Positions 1 to 8,041 of a DNA stretch of 11,440 nucleotides are shown here, piece after piece (the stretch's first letter is position 1; each line of letters opens with the position of its first letter). Location: NCBI GenBank assembly GCA_012514255.1, contig JAAZAP010000007.1, positions 1-11,440 on the forward strand, written 5' to 3'. Origin of the DNA: Bacteroidales bacterium. GTDB lineage: Bacteria; Bacteroidota; Bacteroidia; Bacteroidales; VadinHA17. The notes below the pieces were generated by a model, which worked only from the letters and a program-made list of their open reading frames with translations, was not told where the DNA came from and did no database searches. The position numbers and the translations under genes are program-made.

Positions 1-28
1 AAAGAAGGAGTAAATCCGTTTATCAGGT

Positions 29-1243
29 GTGTCAAGGTACCTTGCCCTCATAATCATCATGTTGCCCCTGGCACTGCAGGCGCAGATCACTGCACCAGGC
101 AGCAGTGCAGTGCGTTATACCACCTATCCTGCCACCCCCGGGCATGACCCTGTATTCATCTTCTGTGCAGGCAGTGGCAGTGTGACCGGCACGCTTGTGG
201 CAGCCAGTCCCGGAGGTACCGCTCCCTTCACATTTACCTGGACCGGTTACAACCAGGCCGGAGGCGGTTATACCATCCCGGTCAAAACGGAATCGGGAAC
301 CACATCAACAGCTTCCGGACTCGAAGAGGGCGGATACAGGGTGCAGATCAGTGACGGCGGAGGATACAGCACGGAATTGTTTGCATGGGTCCATCTTGAC
401 CAACCAGTGGCACAGGCAGCCCTGCTACACTATACCTGTGATTATGTTGCTCTTGACGGCATGGCAGCGCCGGACCCGTTTGACTATTACGACCCCTCCA
501 CGGGAGCCCCGCGCCGACTACCCAACGGCGTCAGACACCTCTGGTCATCATCACCGGCATCGACAATACCATACCCTGACCTGGAGATTGATCCTATAAC
601 CTACTCCCCGCCATTGGAGGATGTGAGATATACCATTGAAGTCACCGACAGCTTCGGATGCTCCACGTCAGCATCATTTGACTATGAGTCTATTCATGTG
701 AAGGCTGAGTTTGCCGCTGAACCCCTGGAGGGGGAGGCACCGCTGGAGATAACTTTCACTGACAACTCCATAAGGGCAACAAAGTATCTCTGGAAATTCG
801 GGGATGATTCGGTCTCAACCATGCAGGCCCCCGGCCCGCATACCTATTATATTCCCGGTGATTACACCATCTCCCTCACCATTGAAAGCGAGCTCACCTG
901 CCGTGACTCCGCCACGGTGAAGATCACGGTGCTACCATCTACCCTGAAGATTCCTAATGTCTTCACCCCCAATGACGACGGTATAAATGATTTCTTCATT
1001 CCGGAAAAACAGTCGCTCCGCTTCCTTAACCTCCAGATATTTTCAAAGGCCGGGCACCGTGTCTACTATTACCAGGGCGACGGTGAGGACCTGCAAAGCT
1101 GGCAGGGATGGGACGGCAAAATCAACTATTCGGAACGTCGCGCCACACCGGGAGCCTATTACTATGTCCTCCGTGCCGAGGGGTATGATGATGTTGATTA
1201 CAAGGGCAGGGAATACAGGGGGACGGTCTACCTGTACAGGTAG
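29..1243 (+). CDS. Secreted PKD-domain protein with gliding-motility / T9SS type B C-terminal domain
   Basis: This is a 404-residue exported protein, probably carried across the outer membrane by the type IX secretion system and left at the cell surface or released. Residues 1-19 form a signal peptide with a hydrophobic core and an ALQAQ end. Residues about 57-115 (GGTAPFTFTW ... GYRVQISD) resemble a SprB-type repeat. Residues about 224-302 are a PKD domain, with YLWKFGDD and a HTYYIPGDYTISLTI-type strand. Residues 307-404 are the CHU_C domain: PNVFTPNDDGINDFF at 310-323, then GWDGK and PGAYYYVLRA, ending GTVYLYR. The GTG at 29 is the only start that keeps a full signal peptide; an in-frame stop at 11-13 excludes anything further upstream except non-standard starts. 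An AAGGAG-like stretch at 5-10 lies rather far from the GTG. The adhesive or structural ligand is not identifiable. Domain calls are confident; the biological role is not. Confidence 0.9.
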   Translation: MSRYLALIIIMLPLALQAQITAPGSSAVRYTTYPATPGHDPVFIFCAGSGSVTGTLVAASPGGTAPFTFTWTGYNQAGGGYTIPVKTESGTTSTASGLEEGGYRVQISDGGGYSTELFAWVHLDQPVAQAALLHYTCDYVALDGMAAPDPFDYYDPSTGAPRRLPNGVRHLWSSSPASTIPYPDLEIDPITYSPPLEDVRYTIEVTDSFGCSTSASFDYESIHVKAEFAAEPLEGEAPLEITFTDNSIRATKYLWKFGDDSVSTMQAPGPHTYYIPGDYTISLTIESELTCRDSATVKITVLPSTLKIPNVFTPNDDGINDFFIPEKQSLRFLNLQIFSKAGHRVYYYQGDGEDLQSWQGWDGKINYSERRATPGAYYYVLRAEGYDDVDYKGREYRGTVYLYR

Positions 1244-1247
1244 GTGT

Positions 1248-1263
1248 CGGCAGCCGGCTGCCG
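1248..1263. repeat. 16-bp perfect palindrome after the T9SS gene
   Basis: CGGCAGCCGGCTGCCG is a perfect self-complementary 16-mer starting 5 bases after the TAG stop of the secreted-protein gene. It can form a GC-rich hairpin or cruciform, but no T-run follows on either strand, so it is not a standard rho-independent terminator. Its CGGCAG arm is the reverse complement of the CTGCCG core of the tandem repeat downstream, suggesting the two belong to one repetitive element. Confidence 0.6.
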
Positions 1264-1289
1264 GTAATCGGCAGTCTTCCAACTGTCAT

Positions 1290-1406
1290 GGTACTACCGA
1301 CTGATACTGCCGACTGATACTGCCTACTACCGACTGATACTGCCGACTGCTACTGATACTGCCGACTGGTACTGCCAGCTGCCGACTGATACTGCCGACT
1401 TCTGCC
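1290..1406. repeat. Degenerate intergenic tandem repeat, 13-bp unit CCGACTGATACTG
   Basis: Exact copies of CCGACTGATACTG lie at 1297-1309, 1310-1322, 1330-1342 and 1382-1394. A one-base variant is at 1362-1374 (CCGACTGGTACTG). An expanded copy is at 1343-1361 with six extra bases, and a truncated copy starts at 1395. Short fillers (CCTACTA, CCAGCTG) separate some units. The pattern reads equally as a 7-mer CTGCCGA alternating with a 6-mer CTGATA. Inverted partial units (TCGGCAG) sit upstream at 1247-1253 and 1268-1274, so a transcript could fold back on itself. The unit lengths vary, the spacers are not unique, and no cas gene is visible, so this is not a CRISPR array. No function is known to me. 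Confidence 0.8.
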
Positions 1407-1467
1407 ATTCACCGGTCATTTTCCGCTACCCGGCGATATTTAACAAATATTTAGCAGATAAAACTAG

Positions 1468-1486
1468 GAAAACCCAAAAAGTTTTC
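1468..1486. promoter_or_regulatory. Candidate TetR operator (inverted repeat GAAAAC-N7-GTTTTC)
   Basis: GAAAAC at 1468-1473 and GTTTTC at 1481-1486 form a perfect inverted repeat with a 7-bp spacer, centred about 40 bp before the ATG of the TetR-type regulator. A second A/T-rich inverted repeat, ATATTT-N3-AAATAT, lies at 1436-1450. Autorepression through a palindrome upstream of the operon is usual for TetR-family efflux regulators. The assignment rests only on position and symmetry, and A/T-rich DNA gives such symmetry easily. I saw no good TAnnTTTG promoter in this region. Confidence 0.3.
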
Positions 1487-1516
1487 TGAATATTGCGCCC
1501 AATTTTCCGAATCATA

Positions 1517-2134
1517 ATGAATCAGGTGGATGAATATAATGCCAGAATCATAGCAGGTGCTGCCGAGCTGTTTCGCACCTACGGTATCAAGGCCGTAACA
1601 ATGGATACAATAGCAACTCACCTGGGAATATCGAAGAGAAGCATATACGAGCGGTTCAGGGACAAGGACACCTTGCTCTACGCTGTTCTGGATTCCATGA
1701 TTGCCAGGCAGAGGGAGAAGATTGAATCAATACTTGAAAGTTCCCCTGATGTAATATCGGCTGTCTTTACCATCATACGTATGAGCCGTAACCATGCCGC
1801 GACCATGAATCCTCTTATCAGCTCCGATCTGAAGAAGTATCACAGCAGTGTGCTGGAACGTCTCAGGGAGACATGCGGACATCCTGATCATGAGGCTGCG
1901 TTGAGGATTCTTGCTAAGGGGATCAGCCAGGGCATCTTCCGGCATGACATAGATACGGAGATAGTAGGCAGGGCATTCAGGGGCATTGCCGGTCTTACGG
2001 GCGATGAGGAGCTCTTTCCTGCCGACAGGTTCATGAGAAGGGACATAATGATTAACGTAATGGTGAACTATATGCGTGGCATATCCACCGCGAAGGGAAT
2101 TAAACTGATTGATTCCATGGAGAATGAAATATGA
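1517..2134 (+). CDS. TetR/AcrR-family transcriptional regulator
   Basis: This is a 205-residue one-component regulator, probably the local repressor of the efflux genes behind it. Residues about 8-53 form the TetR DNA-binding domain: ARIIAGAAELFRTYGIKAVTMDTIA, then the recognition helix region HLGISKRSIYERFRDKDTLLYAVLD. The rest is an all-helical ligand/dimerisation domain of no recognisable specificity, with the length normal for the family. I chose the ATG at 1517, which begins just before the DNA-binding domain. An in-frame TTG at 1493 would add eight residues (MRPIFRII) of non-family character. No Shine-Dalgarno is seen. The stop overlaps a possible ATG at 2131 and lies 26 bp before the preferred TolC start, so the regulator is first gene of the operon. 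Its ligand and operator are inferred, not seen. Confidence 0.92.
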   Translation: MNQVDEYNARIIAGAAELFRTYGIKAVTMDTIATHLGISKRSIYERFRDKDTLLYAVLDSMIARQREKIESILESSPDVISAVFTIIRMSRNHAATMNPLISSDLKKYHSSVLERLRETCGHPDHEAALRILAKGISQGIFRHDIDTEIVGRAFRGIAGLTGDEELFPADRFMRRDIMINVMVNYMRGISTAKGIKLIDSMENEI

Positions 2135-2160
2135 ATATTGAAACAGTAAATAGTGGTTTT

Positions 2161-3483
2161 ATGAAAAGAAGATTAATTGCTCTCATTTTAATAGTTGCCT
2201 CTGCTTCCGGAGTGTGTCTGCAGGCGCAGGATGTCCCGGCAACGCTGTCGCTGACCGTTGATGAGGCTGTGGAGTATGCCCTTGACAATAACCGCAGTGT
2301 GGCATCTGCCAGGTACGAGTTGCTCGCTTCGGAGAAGGGAGTATGGGAAGCGATGGCTGCCGGACTTCCGTCGATAGATGCAACCGCCTCTCTCAGTTAC
2401 AACCTTGCCATCATGACCAGGATCATTGATTTCGGGGGAACACCCACTCCCTTCAAGTTCGGTACAAAGTATGATGCTGCTGTCGGGGTTTCCGCCTCCA
2501 CTGTTGTTTTCAACGCTCCCTGGCTGGTGGGTGTACAGACGGCGAAGATGGCAACCACCCTGGCGCGCCAGGGGCTTACGCAGACAACCCTTGATACCAA
2601 GGAGAATGTCAGGAACGTCTATTTCCTCATCCTCACGCTGAAGGAGTCCATGAAGGTTGTTGATGCAAACCTGGAAAACCTGAATGCCATCCTTGAATCA
2701 ACCAGGGCGATGTACAGCGTGGGTATGGCCGAGGCTACGGATGTTGACCAGATGCAGTCGACCGTCACCATGCTTGAAAACTCAAGATCATCCATGCTCC
2801 GTACACTGGAGGTGAATCATAACATGCTGAGATTCCTCCTCGGTGTGCCGGCCAGCACAGAGATTACTCTCACTGATGATCTTGACAGGATCACGGAGCA
2901 GATAGATGTGGAGGCTCTCCTGTCAGATGAGTTCAGGATAGAGGACAATATAAGTTACCAACTTATTGAGAGTCAGCTGGCAATATCCGAGCTGGCGCTC
3001 AGGAGCGCGAAGGCAAGCAACCTTCCCAGCCTCGCCGGCTCGATATATTACAACAGAACAGGTATGGGAGACGAGCTGATGCACATGCAGTACTTCCCCT
3101 ATTCGGCCGTGGCCCTGCAGCTGCAGATCCCGATATTTGCATCAGGACTGAGGAGTGCGAAGATAAACAAGGCAAAGATCAACCTTGACAAGAGCCTTAA
3201 CACCAAATCTATGGTTTCTGAGCAGTTGTTGATGCAGGAGAGGCAGCTGAGGTATAACCTGCTAAATGCGAACGAACAGTTCAAGAGCCAGAAAGCCAAC
3301 ATTGAGATTGCTGCAAGGGTACTGGAAAGCTTTGAGAACAAGTATAACCAGGGGATGGCTTCCAGCCTTGACCTGACCCAGGCAAACAACAACTACCTGA
3401 CAGCTCAGAACAATTATATCCAGGCTCTCATGAACCTGCTACAGACCAAGGTGGCATTTGACAAGCTGATGAACAAACTCTAA
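2161..3483 (+). CDS. TolC-family outer-membrane efflux channel
   Basis: This 440-residue protein is the outer-membrane exit duct of a tripartite pump. MKRRLIALILIVASASGVCLQAQ is a typical Sec signal peptide with cleavage near residue 23. Two OEP repeats follow. The first begins LTVDEAVEYALDNN at about 31-44 and includes YSVGMAEATDVDQMQ at about 185-199. The second begins near 265 and includes YNQGMASSLDLTQANN at about 395-410. The matching YxxGMA(x)xxD segments show the internal duplication expected of TolC. Long helical stretches and short strand segments (for example LAGSIYYN and AVALQLQIPIF) fit the alpha-barrel/beta-barrel fold. The start at 2161 gives the cleanest signal peptide. An in-frame ATG at 2131, overlapping the regulator's stop as ATGA, would add ten residues and cannot be excluded. 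The adaptor gene follows after 29 bp. Confidence 0.93.
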   Translation: MKRRLIALILIVASASGVCLQAQDVPATLSLTVDEAVEYALDNNRSVASARYELLASEKGVWEAMAAGLPSIDATASLSYNLAIMTRIIDFGGTPTPFKFGTKYDAAVGVSASTVVFNAPWLVGVQTAKMATTLARQGLTQTTLDTKENVRNVYFLILTLKESMKVVDANLENLNAILESTRAMYSVGMAEATDVDQMQSTVTMLENSRSSMLRTLEVNHNMLRFLLGVPASTEITLTDDLDRITEQIDVEALLSDEFRIEDNISYQLIESQLAISELALRSAKASNLPSLAGSIYYNRTGMGDELMHMQYFPYSAVALQLQIPIFASGLRSAKINKAKINLDKSLNTKSMVSEQLLMQERQLRYNLLNANEQFKSQKANIEIAARVLESFENKYNQGMASSLDLTQANNNYLTAQNNYIQALMNLLQTKVAFDKLMNKL

Positions 3484-3512
3484 CAGAAAAACAAATAATA
3501 AAACAGAATACA

Positions 3513-4562
3513 ATGAACCGTAAAATTTTCTCACTGATCATTGCTGCAGGCATTCTGCTTGCATCATGCGGCTCCGGGGAAAACCAGTCAGGAGCAGCAG
3601 CTGCAACAGTTGATTCGGTAAGCGTCGTTCCGGTGAAGGTGATGCCGGTAAGCAAAACCATGATAGCCCGGACAATAGACTATACATCCACCATACAGGC
3701 TTACGAGGAGGTTAATCTTGCACCTTCAACGCCAGGCAGGGTTGATAAGATATATGTTGAGGTGGGCGACCGTGTTCAGAAAGGGCAGGATCTGTTCCTG
3801 ATGGACCGTACACAGTATTATGCCAACAAGATTCAGCTGGCCAGCCTTGAGAAGGATCTGGCCAGGCTTGACACCCTGCTTAAGGTGGGGAGCGTGAAGG
3901 AGCAGCTCTATGACCAGACGAAAGCTCAGTACGAGGTGATGAGGGCCAATGTTGATTTCATGAAGGAAAACACTCTCCTGGAGGCTCCCTTCGCAGGGAT
4001 CATCACCGGCAAGTATCTTGAAGACGGAGAGCTCTACTCAGGTGCACCCGGGATGTCAGGCAAGGCCGCCGTGGTCACGCTGATGCAGATCAATCCCGTG
4101 AAGATCATGGTCAACATTTCTGAACAGTACTTCCCTCTGATCAAAAATGGCATGAAGGTCAGGGTGGTGGCTGATGTATACCCGGATAAGAGCTTCGAAG
4201 GGACAATCTTCAGGATACATCCTACAATTGATGCCATGTCACGTTCATTCCGTGCCGAGGTGCGCATTGGCAACGGCAGAGAACAGCTCCGGCCCGGGAT
4301 GTTTGCAAGGGCATACCTTGACATGGGTGAGGAGGAGGCCTTCGTGGTACCGGCCAACGCCGTGATGCTACAGGAGGGTACCAATGAGAGGTACATTTTT
4401 GTGGTTGACAATGGTGTCGCCGTAAGAAAGACCGTTATCCTGGGTCAGAGGTTTGATGATCGCTTTGAGATCGCCGGCGGCGACCTTAAGGAGGGTGACA
4501 GTCTTGTCACGGAAGGTCAGGCACGGCTCATGAACGGCCAGAGGGTTGAGATAGCAAACTGA
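3513..4562 (+). CDS. RND efflux periplasmic adaptor (membrane-fusion protein), lipoprotein
   Basis: This 349-residue HlyD/AcrA-type adaptor joins the RND permease to the TolC-like channel. The N-terminus MNRKIFSLIIAAGILLASC ends in a lipobox (L16-A17-S18-C19), so the mature protein is probably lipid-anchored at Cys19. The first lipoyl/barrel-sandwich half is at about 66-98 (VNLAPSTPGRVDKIYVEVGD, then KGQDLFLMD). A short helical hairpin spans about 100-152 and the second lipoyl half is at 156-190 (LEAPFAGIITGKYLEDGELY). A beta-barrel follows at about 195-270 (including RSFRAEVRI and LRPGMFARAYL), then a membrane-proximal domain to the end. The helical hairpin is short for the family, which affects how the adaptor meets the TolC tip. 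The start directly precedes the lipoprotein signal. No Shine-Dalgarno is visible; the leader is A-rich. Confidence 0.93.
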   Translation: MNRKIFSLIIAAGILLASCGSGENQSGAAAATVDSVSVVPVKVMPVSKTMIARTIDYTSTIQAYEEVNLAPSTPGRVDKIYVEVGDRVQKGQDLFLMDRTQYYANKIQLASLEKDLARLDTLLKVGSVKEQLYDQTKAQYEVMRANVDFMKENTLLEAPFAGIITGKYLEDGELYSGAPGMSGKAAVVTLMQINPVKIMVNISEQYFPLIKNGMKVRVVADVYPDKSFEGTIFRIHPTIDAMSRSFRAEVRIGNGREQLRPGMFARAYLDMGEEEAFVVPANAVMLQEGTNERYIFVVDNGVAVRKTVILGQRFDDRFEIAGGDLKEGDSLVTEGQARLMNGQRVEIAN

Positions 4563-4588
4563 TCATTAACCAGAGACAATAACAGAAT

Positions 4589-7500
4589 ATGAGTATATAT
4601 GCCAGTGCAGTAAAGAAGCCCGTAACAACCATACTGATCTTTGTCATCACGATGGTTATGGGGCTTTATTCCCTGACGCAGCTGCCAATTGATCTTTACC
4701 CTGAGGTAGAGATCCCGTTCCTCTCGGTTTTTACCAGTTATCCCGGAGCCAGCGCGGCAGACATAGAAACAAATATCACCAGACCTATCGAGGATGCACT
4801 TAACTCTGTATCAGGATTAAAGGAGATGTCATCCACTTCGAGCGACAATGTCTCGGTGATTTTCATGGAATTTGAGTATGAGACCAACCTCGACGAGGCT
4901 TCGAACGACGTCAGAAGCTCCCTGTCCTTTATAGAGGGATTCCTGCCAGAGGATGCAGAGGATCCCACAATCTTTAAGTTCAACTCCAGCATGATGCCCA
5001 TTATCTTTTATGCCATCACTGCCAATGAGAGTTACAGGGGTCTTGAAAAGATTCTCGATGAGAAGCTGGTCAATCCGCTTAACCGTATAGAAGGCGTGGG
5101 TAGCGTCGGTCTTTCCGGCGTACCAGGCAGGGAGATATATGTTGAGGTGGATCCGCGGCGCATGGAAGCCTATAATCTCACGATAGAGCAGATAGGCAAT
5201 GTGCTCAGGGCCGAGAACCTGAACATGCCGGCCGGATACCTTGAAATGGGCAAGATGGATTACCCGATAAGGATCCAGGGTGAGTTTGCCGAGAGTGACC
5301 TTATAGCAGATGTCATTGTTGGCAATTTTAACGGCAACAATGTCTACCTGCGGGATATTGCCACAGTCAATGACACTATCAGGGAGACAAAGCTGGTAGC
5401 CAAGATTGACGGCGAACAGGGAATGACCCTCTTCGTGCAGAAGATGTCAGGCGCCAACAGTGTTCAGATATGCAAAGAGGTGGATCAGGAGATACAGCGA
5501 CTGCAGAAGGATCTTCCTCCCGATATCCGCATTGAAAAGATAATGGATACCTCGGAGTTTATCCAGGGCTCTATCAATAACCTGACTGAGACACTGATGT
5601 ATGCTGCTCTCTTCGTGATACTGGTTGTCCTCTTCTTCCTCGGCAGGTGGCGGGCAACACTGATCGTCATCCTCACCATACCTATATCGCTGCTGGTGGC
5701 CTTTATCTATATTTTCCTGACAGGAAGCTCAATTAACATCATATCCCTCTCATCGCTCTCCATTGCCATTGGGATGGTGGTTGATGATGCCATAGTGGTT
5801 TTGGAAAACATCACTAAGCACATTGAGAGAGGCAGCCGCCCCCGCGAGGCAGCCATCTACGCAACCAATGAGGTGTGGCTTGCAGTTATTGTCACCACCC
5901 TGACAGTGGTGGCGGTCTTCCTGCCGCTGACCTTCGTCAAAGGCCTTACCGGAGTGCTATTCTCGCAGCTGGGATGGATAGTGTCAATAACCATCATAAT
6001 GTCAACCATTGCTGCCATAACCCTGACCCCGACACTCAGCGCACTGCTGCTCAGAGTACGGCCAATAAAGGAAAATGCATCATTCTGGAGCTGGGACGGA
6101 TCGATACATAAATTCCTGGAGTGGGTAGACGGGTTTTACGTGAAAACGCTATCATGGGTACTTCATCATAAAAAGGTGGTGATTCTTGGTGCCCTGGCCA
6201 TATTCATCGGGTCAATGTTCCTGTTCAAAGTCATCGGAACCGAGTTCATGCCTTCAGCTGATGAGTCAAGAGTCTCGGCAACGGTTGAGCTGCAGACAGG
6301 AACAAGGGTCTCCGTGACTGAAATGGTTGCTGACAGGATAGACTCTATTGTGAGGAAACAGATCCCGGAGGTTGAGCTTATCTCGATGTCAGCCGGCACT
6401 GATGACAGCGGGGGCTTCACATCACTTTTCAGCCAGGGAGGTACGCATATAGTGACCTTCACCTTCAGGCTGCTTGATGTGGAGGACAGGTCCAGGTCGT
6501 CTGAAGAGATAGCGGAGGAAATACGTCAGATAATTGCCCCGATGCCGGAGGTAATCAACTTCTCAGTACTTGCTCAGACAGGAGGCATGGGCGGAGGAAA
6601 CACCGTTGACATTGAGATATACGGATTTGATATCACCAGTACAAACCTGCTGGCCGAACAGCTTGCTGAAAGGCTCAGGAAGATTGAGGGTGCTGCCAAC
6701 GTGGATATCAGCCGTGACAAGATCAAACCCGAGCTCCAGGTCATTCTTGACCAGGACAAGCTCCTGAGATACGGCCTGACAACCGCGCAGGTCTCCACAG
6801 CGATACGCAACCGGGTAGATGGCCTCACGGCTACACGGCTTCGTCAGTTCGGTGACGAGTATGATGTGATTGTCAGGTACAAGGAATCTGCGCGCAACTC
6901 CATTACCGAGATTCAGAACATAGGGGTGGCTCTCCCTACCGGTCAGGTCATCAGGCTCGGAGAGATTGCAGAAGTGAAGGAGTACTGGTCGCCGCCAAAC
7001 ATTGAAAGAAAGCGGAAAGAGCGTGTTGTCACCGTCTCGGTCACCCCCTACAAGAGGGCTCTGAACCTCATGGTTGCCGATATCCAGAAGGAGCTTGCCG
7101 GAATGGAGATCCCCTCAGGAGTAATGGTTCAGATATCAGGAGCATTTGAAGACATGCAGGAGTCGTTTATGGATATCGGCCTGCTGATGGTCATCTCACT
7201 GATACTGGTTTACCTGGTCATGGCATCACAGTTTGAGTCGCTCAAGATGCCGCTGATAATCATGCTCTCCATACCTTTTGCCTTCTCGGGAGTGGCAATA
7301 GCTCTCTTCCTGACAGGCACCAACCTCAGCCTCATAGCGGCCATCGGCGCCATAATGCTGATAGGTATCGTGGTAAAGAATGCCATTGTGCTGGTAGACT
7401 TCATCAACCTGACACGTGACCGCGGGGTGGAGCTCTACCAGGCTGTCATAACCTCGGGCCGTTCAAGACTCAGGCCGGTGCTCATGACCTCCATGACTAC

Positions 7501-7741
7501 CATTCTTGCCATGTTCCCGCTGGCCATCAACCCGGGAGAGGGTTCGGAGCTGTGGCAGCCGATGGGTATAGCTGTCATCGGTGGCCTGGTCTTCTCTACC
7601 ATCGTAACAATGGTTCTGGTGCCGGCAGGTTACGTTCTTATGGCCCGTCACGGCGAGAGGGACAAGAAGCATAAGACGGCATTCAGGGATATGAAATTCC
7701 TTGATGATATAAAGGAAAACCACGAAAACGGAAAGTCATGA
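4589..7741 (+). CDS. RND-family inner-membrane efflux permease (HAE1-like)
   Basis: This 1050-residue proton-driven transporter is the motor of the pump, with the normal RND length and duplicated architecture. TM1 is at about 11-30, followed by LPIDLYPEVEIP, a porter-domain start motif. TM2-TM6 occupy about 335-490. TM4 holds GMVVDDAIVVLENI with the adjacent aspartates D399-D400, the proton-relay pair equivalent to AcrB D407/D408. The second half begins near 520, and its TM10 holds GIVVKNAIVLVDFIN with K930, equivalent to AcrB K940. The DD pair plus Lys favours the HAE1 multidrug class over metal-exporting CusA types. The substrate cannot be read from the sequence. It starts 26 bp after the adaptor gene. 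Its TGA overlaps the ATG of the PII-like gene (ATGA), indicating translational coupling. Confidence 0.95.
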   Translation: MSIYASAVKKPVTTILIFVITMVMGLYSLTQLPIDLYPEVEIPFLSVFTSYPGASAADIETNITRPIEDALNSVSGLKEMSSTSSDNVSVIFMEFEYETNLDEASNDVRSSLSFIEGFLPEDAEDPTIFKFNSSMMPIIFYAITANESYRGLEKILDEKLVNPLNRIEGVGSVGLSGVPGREIYVEVDPRRMEAYNLTIEQIGNVLRAENLNMPAGYLEMGKMDYPIRIQGEFAESDLIADVIVGNFNGNNVYLRDIATVNDTIRETKLVAKIDGEQGMTLFVQKMSGANSVQICKEVDQEIQRLQKDLPPDIRIEKIMDTSEFIQGSINNLTETLMYAALFVILVVLFFLGRWRATLIVILTIPISLLVAFIYIFLTGSSINIISLSSLSIAIGMVVDDAIVVLENITKHIERGSRPREAAIYATNEVWLAVIVTTLTVVAVFLPLTFVKGLTGVLFSQLGWIVSITIIMSTIAAITLTPTLSALLLRVRPIKENASFWSWDGSIHKFLEWVDGFYVKTLSWVLHHKKVVILGALAIFIGSMFLFKVIGTEFMPSADESRVSATVELQTGTRVSVTEMVADRIDSIVRKQIPEVELISMSAGTDDSGGFTSLFSQGGTHIVTFTFRLLDVEDRSRSSEEIAEEIRQIIAPMPEVINFSVLAQTGGMGGGNTVDIEIYGFDITSTNLLAEQLAERLRKIEGAANVDISRDKIKPELQVILDQDKLLRYGLTTAQVSTAIRNRVDGLTATRLRQFGDEYDVIVRYKESARNSITEIQNIGVALPTGQVIRLGEIAEVKEYWSPPNIERKRKERVVTVSVTPYKRALNLMVADIQKELAGMEIPSGVMVQISGAFEDMQESFMDIGLLMVISLILVYLVMASQFESLKMPLIIMLSIPFAFSGVAIALFLTGTNLSLIAAIGAIMLIGIVVKNAIVLVDFINLTRDRGVELYQAVITSGRSRLRPVLMTSMTTILAMFPLAINPGEGSELWQPMGIAVIGGLVFSTIVTMVLVPAGYVLMARHGERDKKHKTAFRDMKFLDDIKENHENGKS

Positions 7742-8031
7742 AGGCAGTAATGATAATATATAATCTTGCTCTCACTGAAAAGGTGGAGTATACTCTCGAA
7801 CATTTCGGAATCAGGGGTTATACCCAGTGGGACAATGTGGAAGGAGTCGGTTCGTTTACCGGTGTTCCTCACCTTGGCACTCACACCTGGCCGGAGATCA
7901 ATGGCGTGACCCTGACCTTTGTTGAGGAGGAGAAGGTTGCCCCTCTTCTGGAGGCAGTGCAGCGTATTGATGCCATCAACAAGGAGGTTGGAATCAGGGC
8001 ATTCGTCTGGTCCATTGAGCAGGCAGTGTGA
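7738..8031 (+). CDS. Small PII-like transporter-associated protein (PG0541 type)
   Basis: This 97-residue soluble protein has no signal peptide. The predicted order beta-alpha-beta-beta-alpha-beta (KAVMIIYN; LTEKVEYTLEHFG; YTQWDNVEG; GVTLTFVEE; EKVAPLLEAVQRIDAINKEVG; IRAFVWSIEQ) matches a ferredoxin-like/PII-type fold. A loop at about 35-55, GVGSFTGVPHLGTHTWPEIN, occupies the place of the PII T-loop. I recall this family as the Bacteroidota 'PG0541 family transporter-associated protein', found next to RND pumps. Canonical PII nucleotide-binding motifs are not apparent. The ATG overlaps the permease stop, so the two are almost certainly co-translated, and it is the last gene of the operon. A modulatory role on the permease is inference from coupling and fold; the ligand is unknown. 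Confidence 0.85.
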   Translation: MKAVMIIYNLALTEKVEYTLEHFGIRGYTQWDNVEGVGSFTGVPHLGTHTWPEINGVTLTFVEEEKVAPLLEAVQRIDAINKEVGIRAFVWSIEQAV

Positions 8032-8041
8032 CATACGGGCA

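Noticed and set aside
1..13. Possible end of an upstream gene (frame ending KKE then TAA at 11-13)
   Set aside because: Only three codons are visible, so coding status cannot be judged.
1248..1263. Palindrome after the T9SS gene as a rho-independent terminator
   Set aside because: The stem is strong but has no T-run on either side and almost no loop.
1290..1406. Short repeats considered as a CRISPR array
   Set aside because: Repeat units are 13 bp and directly adjacent, the fillers are 6-7 bp variants of the unit, and no cas gene is present.
4589..7741. Heavy-metal exporter (CusA/CzcA) assignment for the RND permease
   Set aside because: The TM4 DD pair and the TM10 Lys (K930) match the drug-type proton relay, and no metal-binding adaptor or CusF-like gene is nearby.
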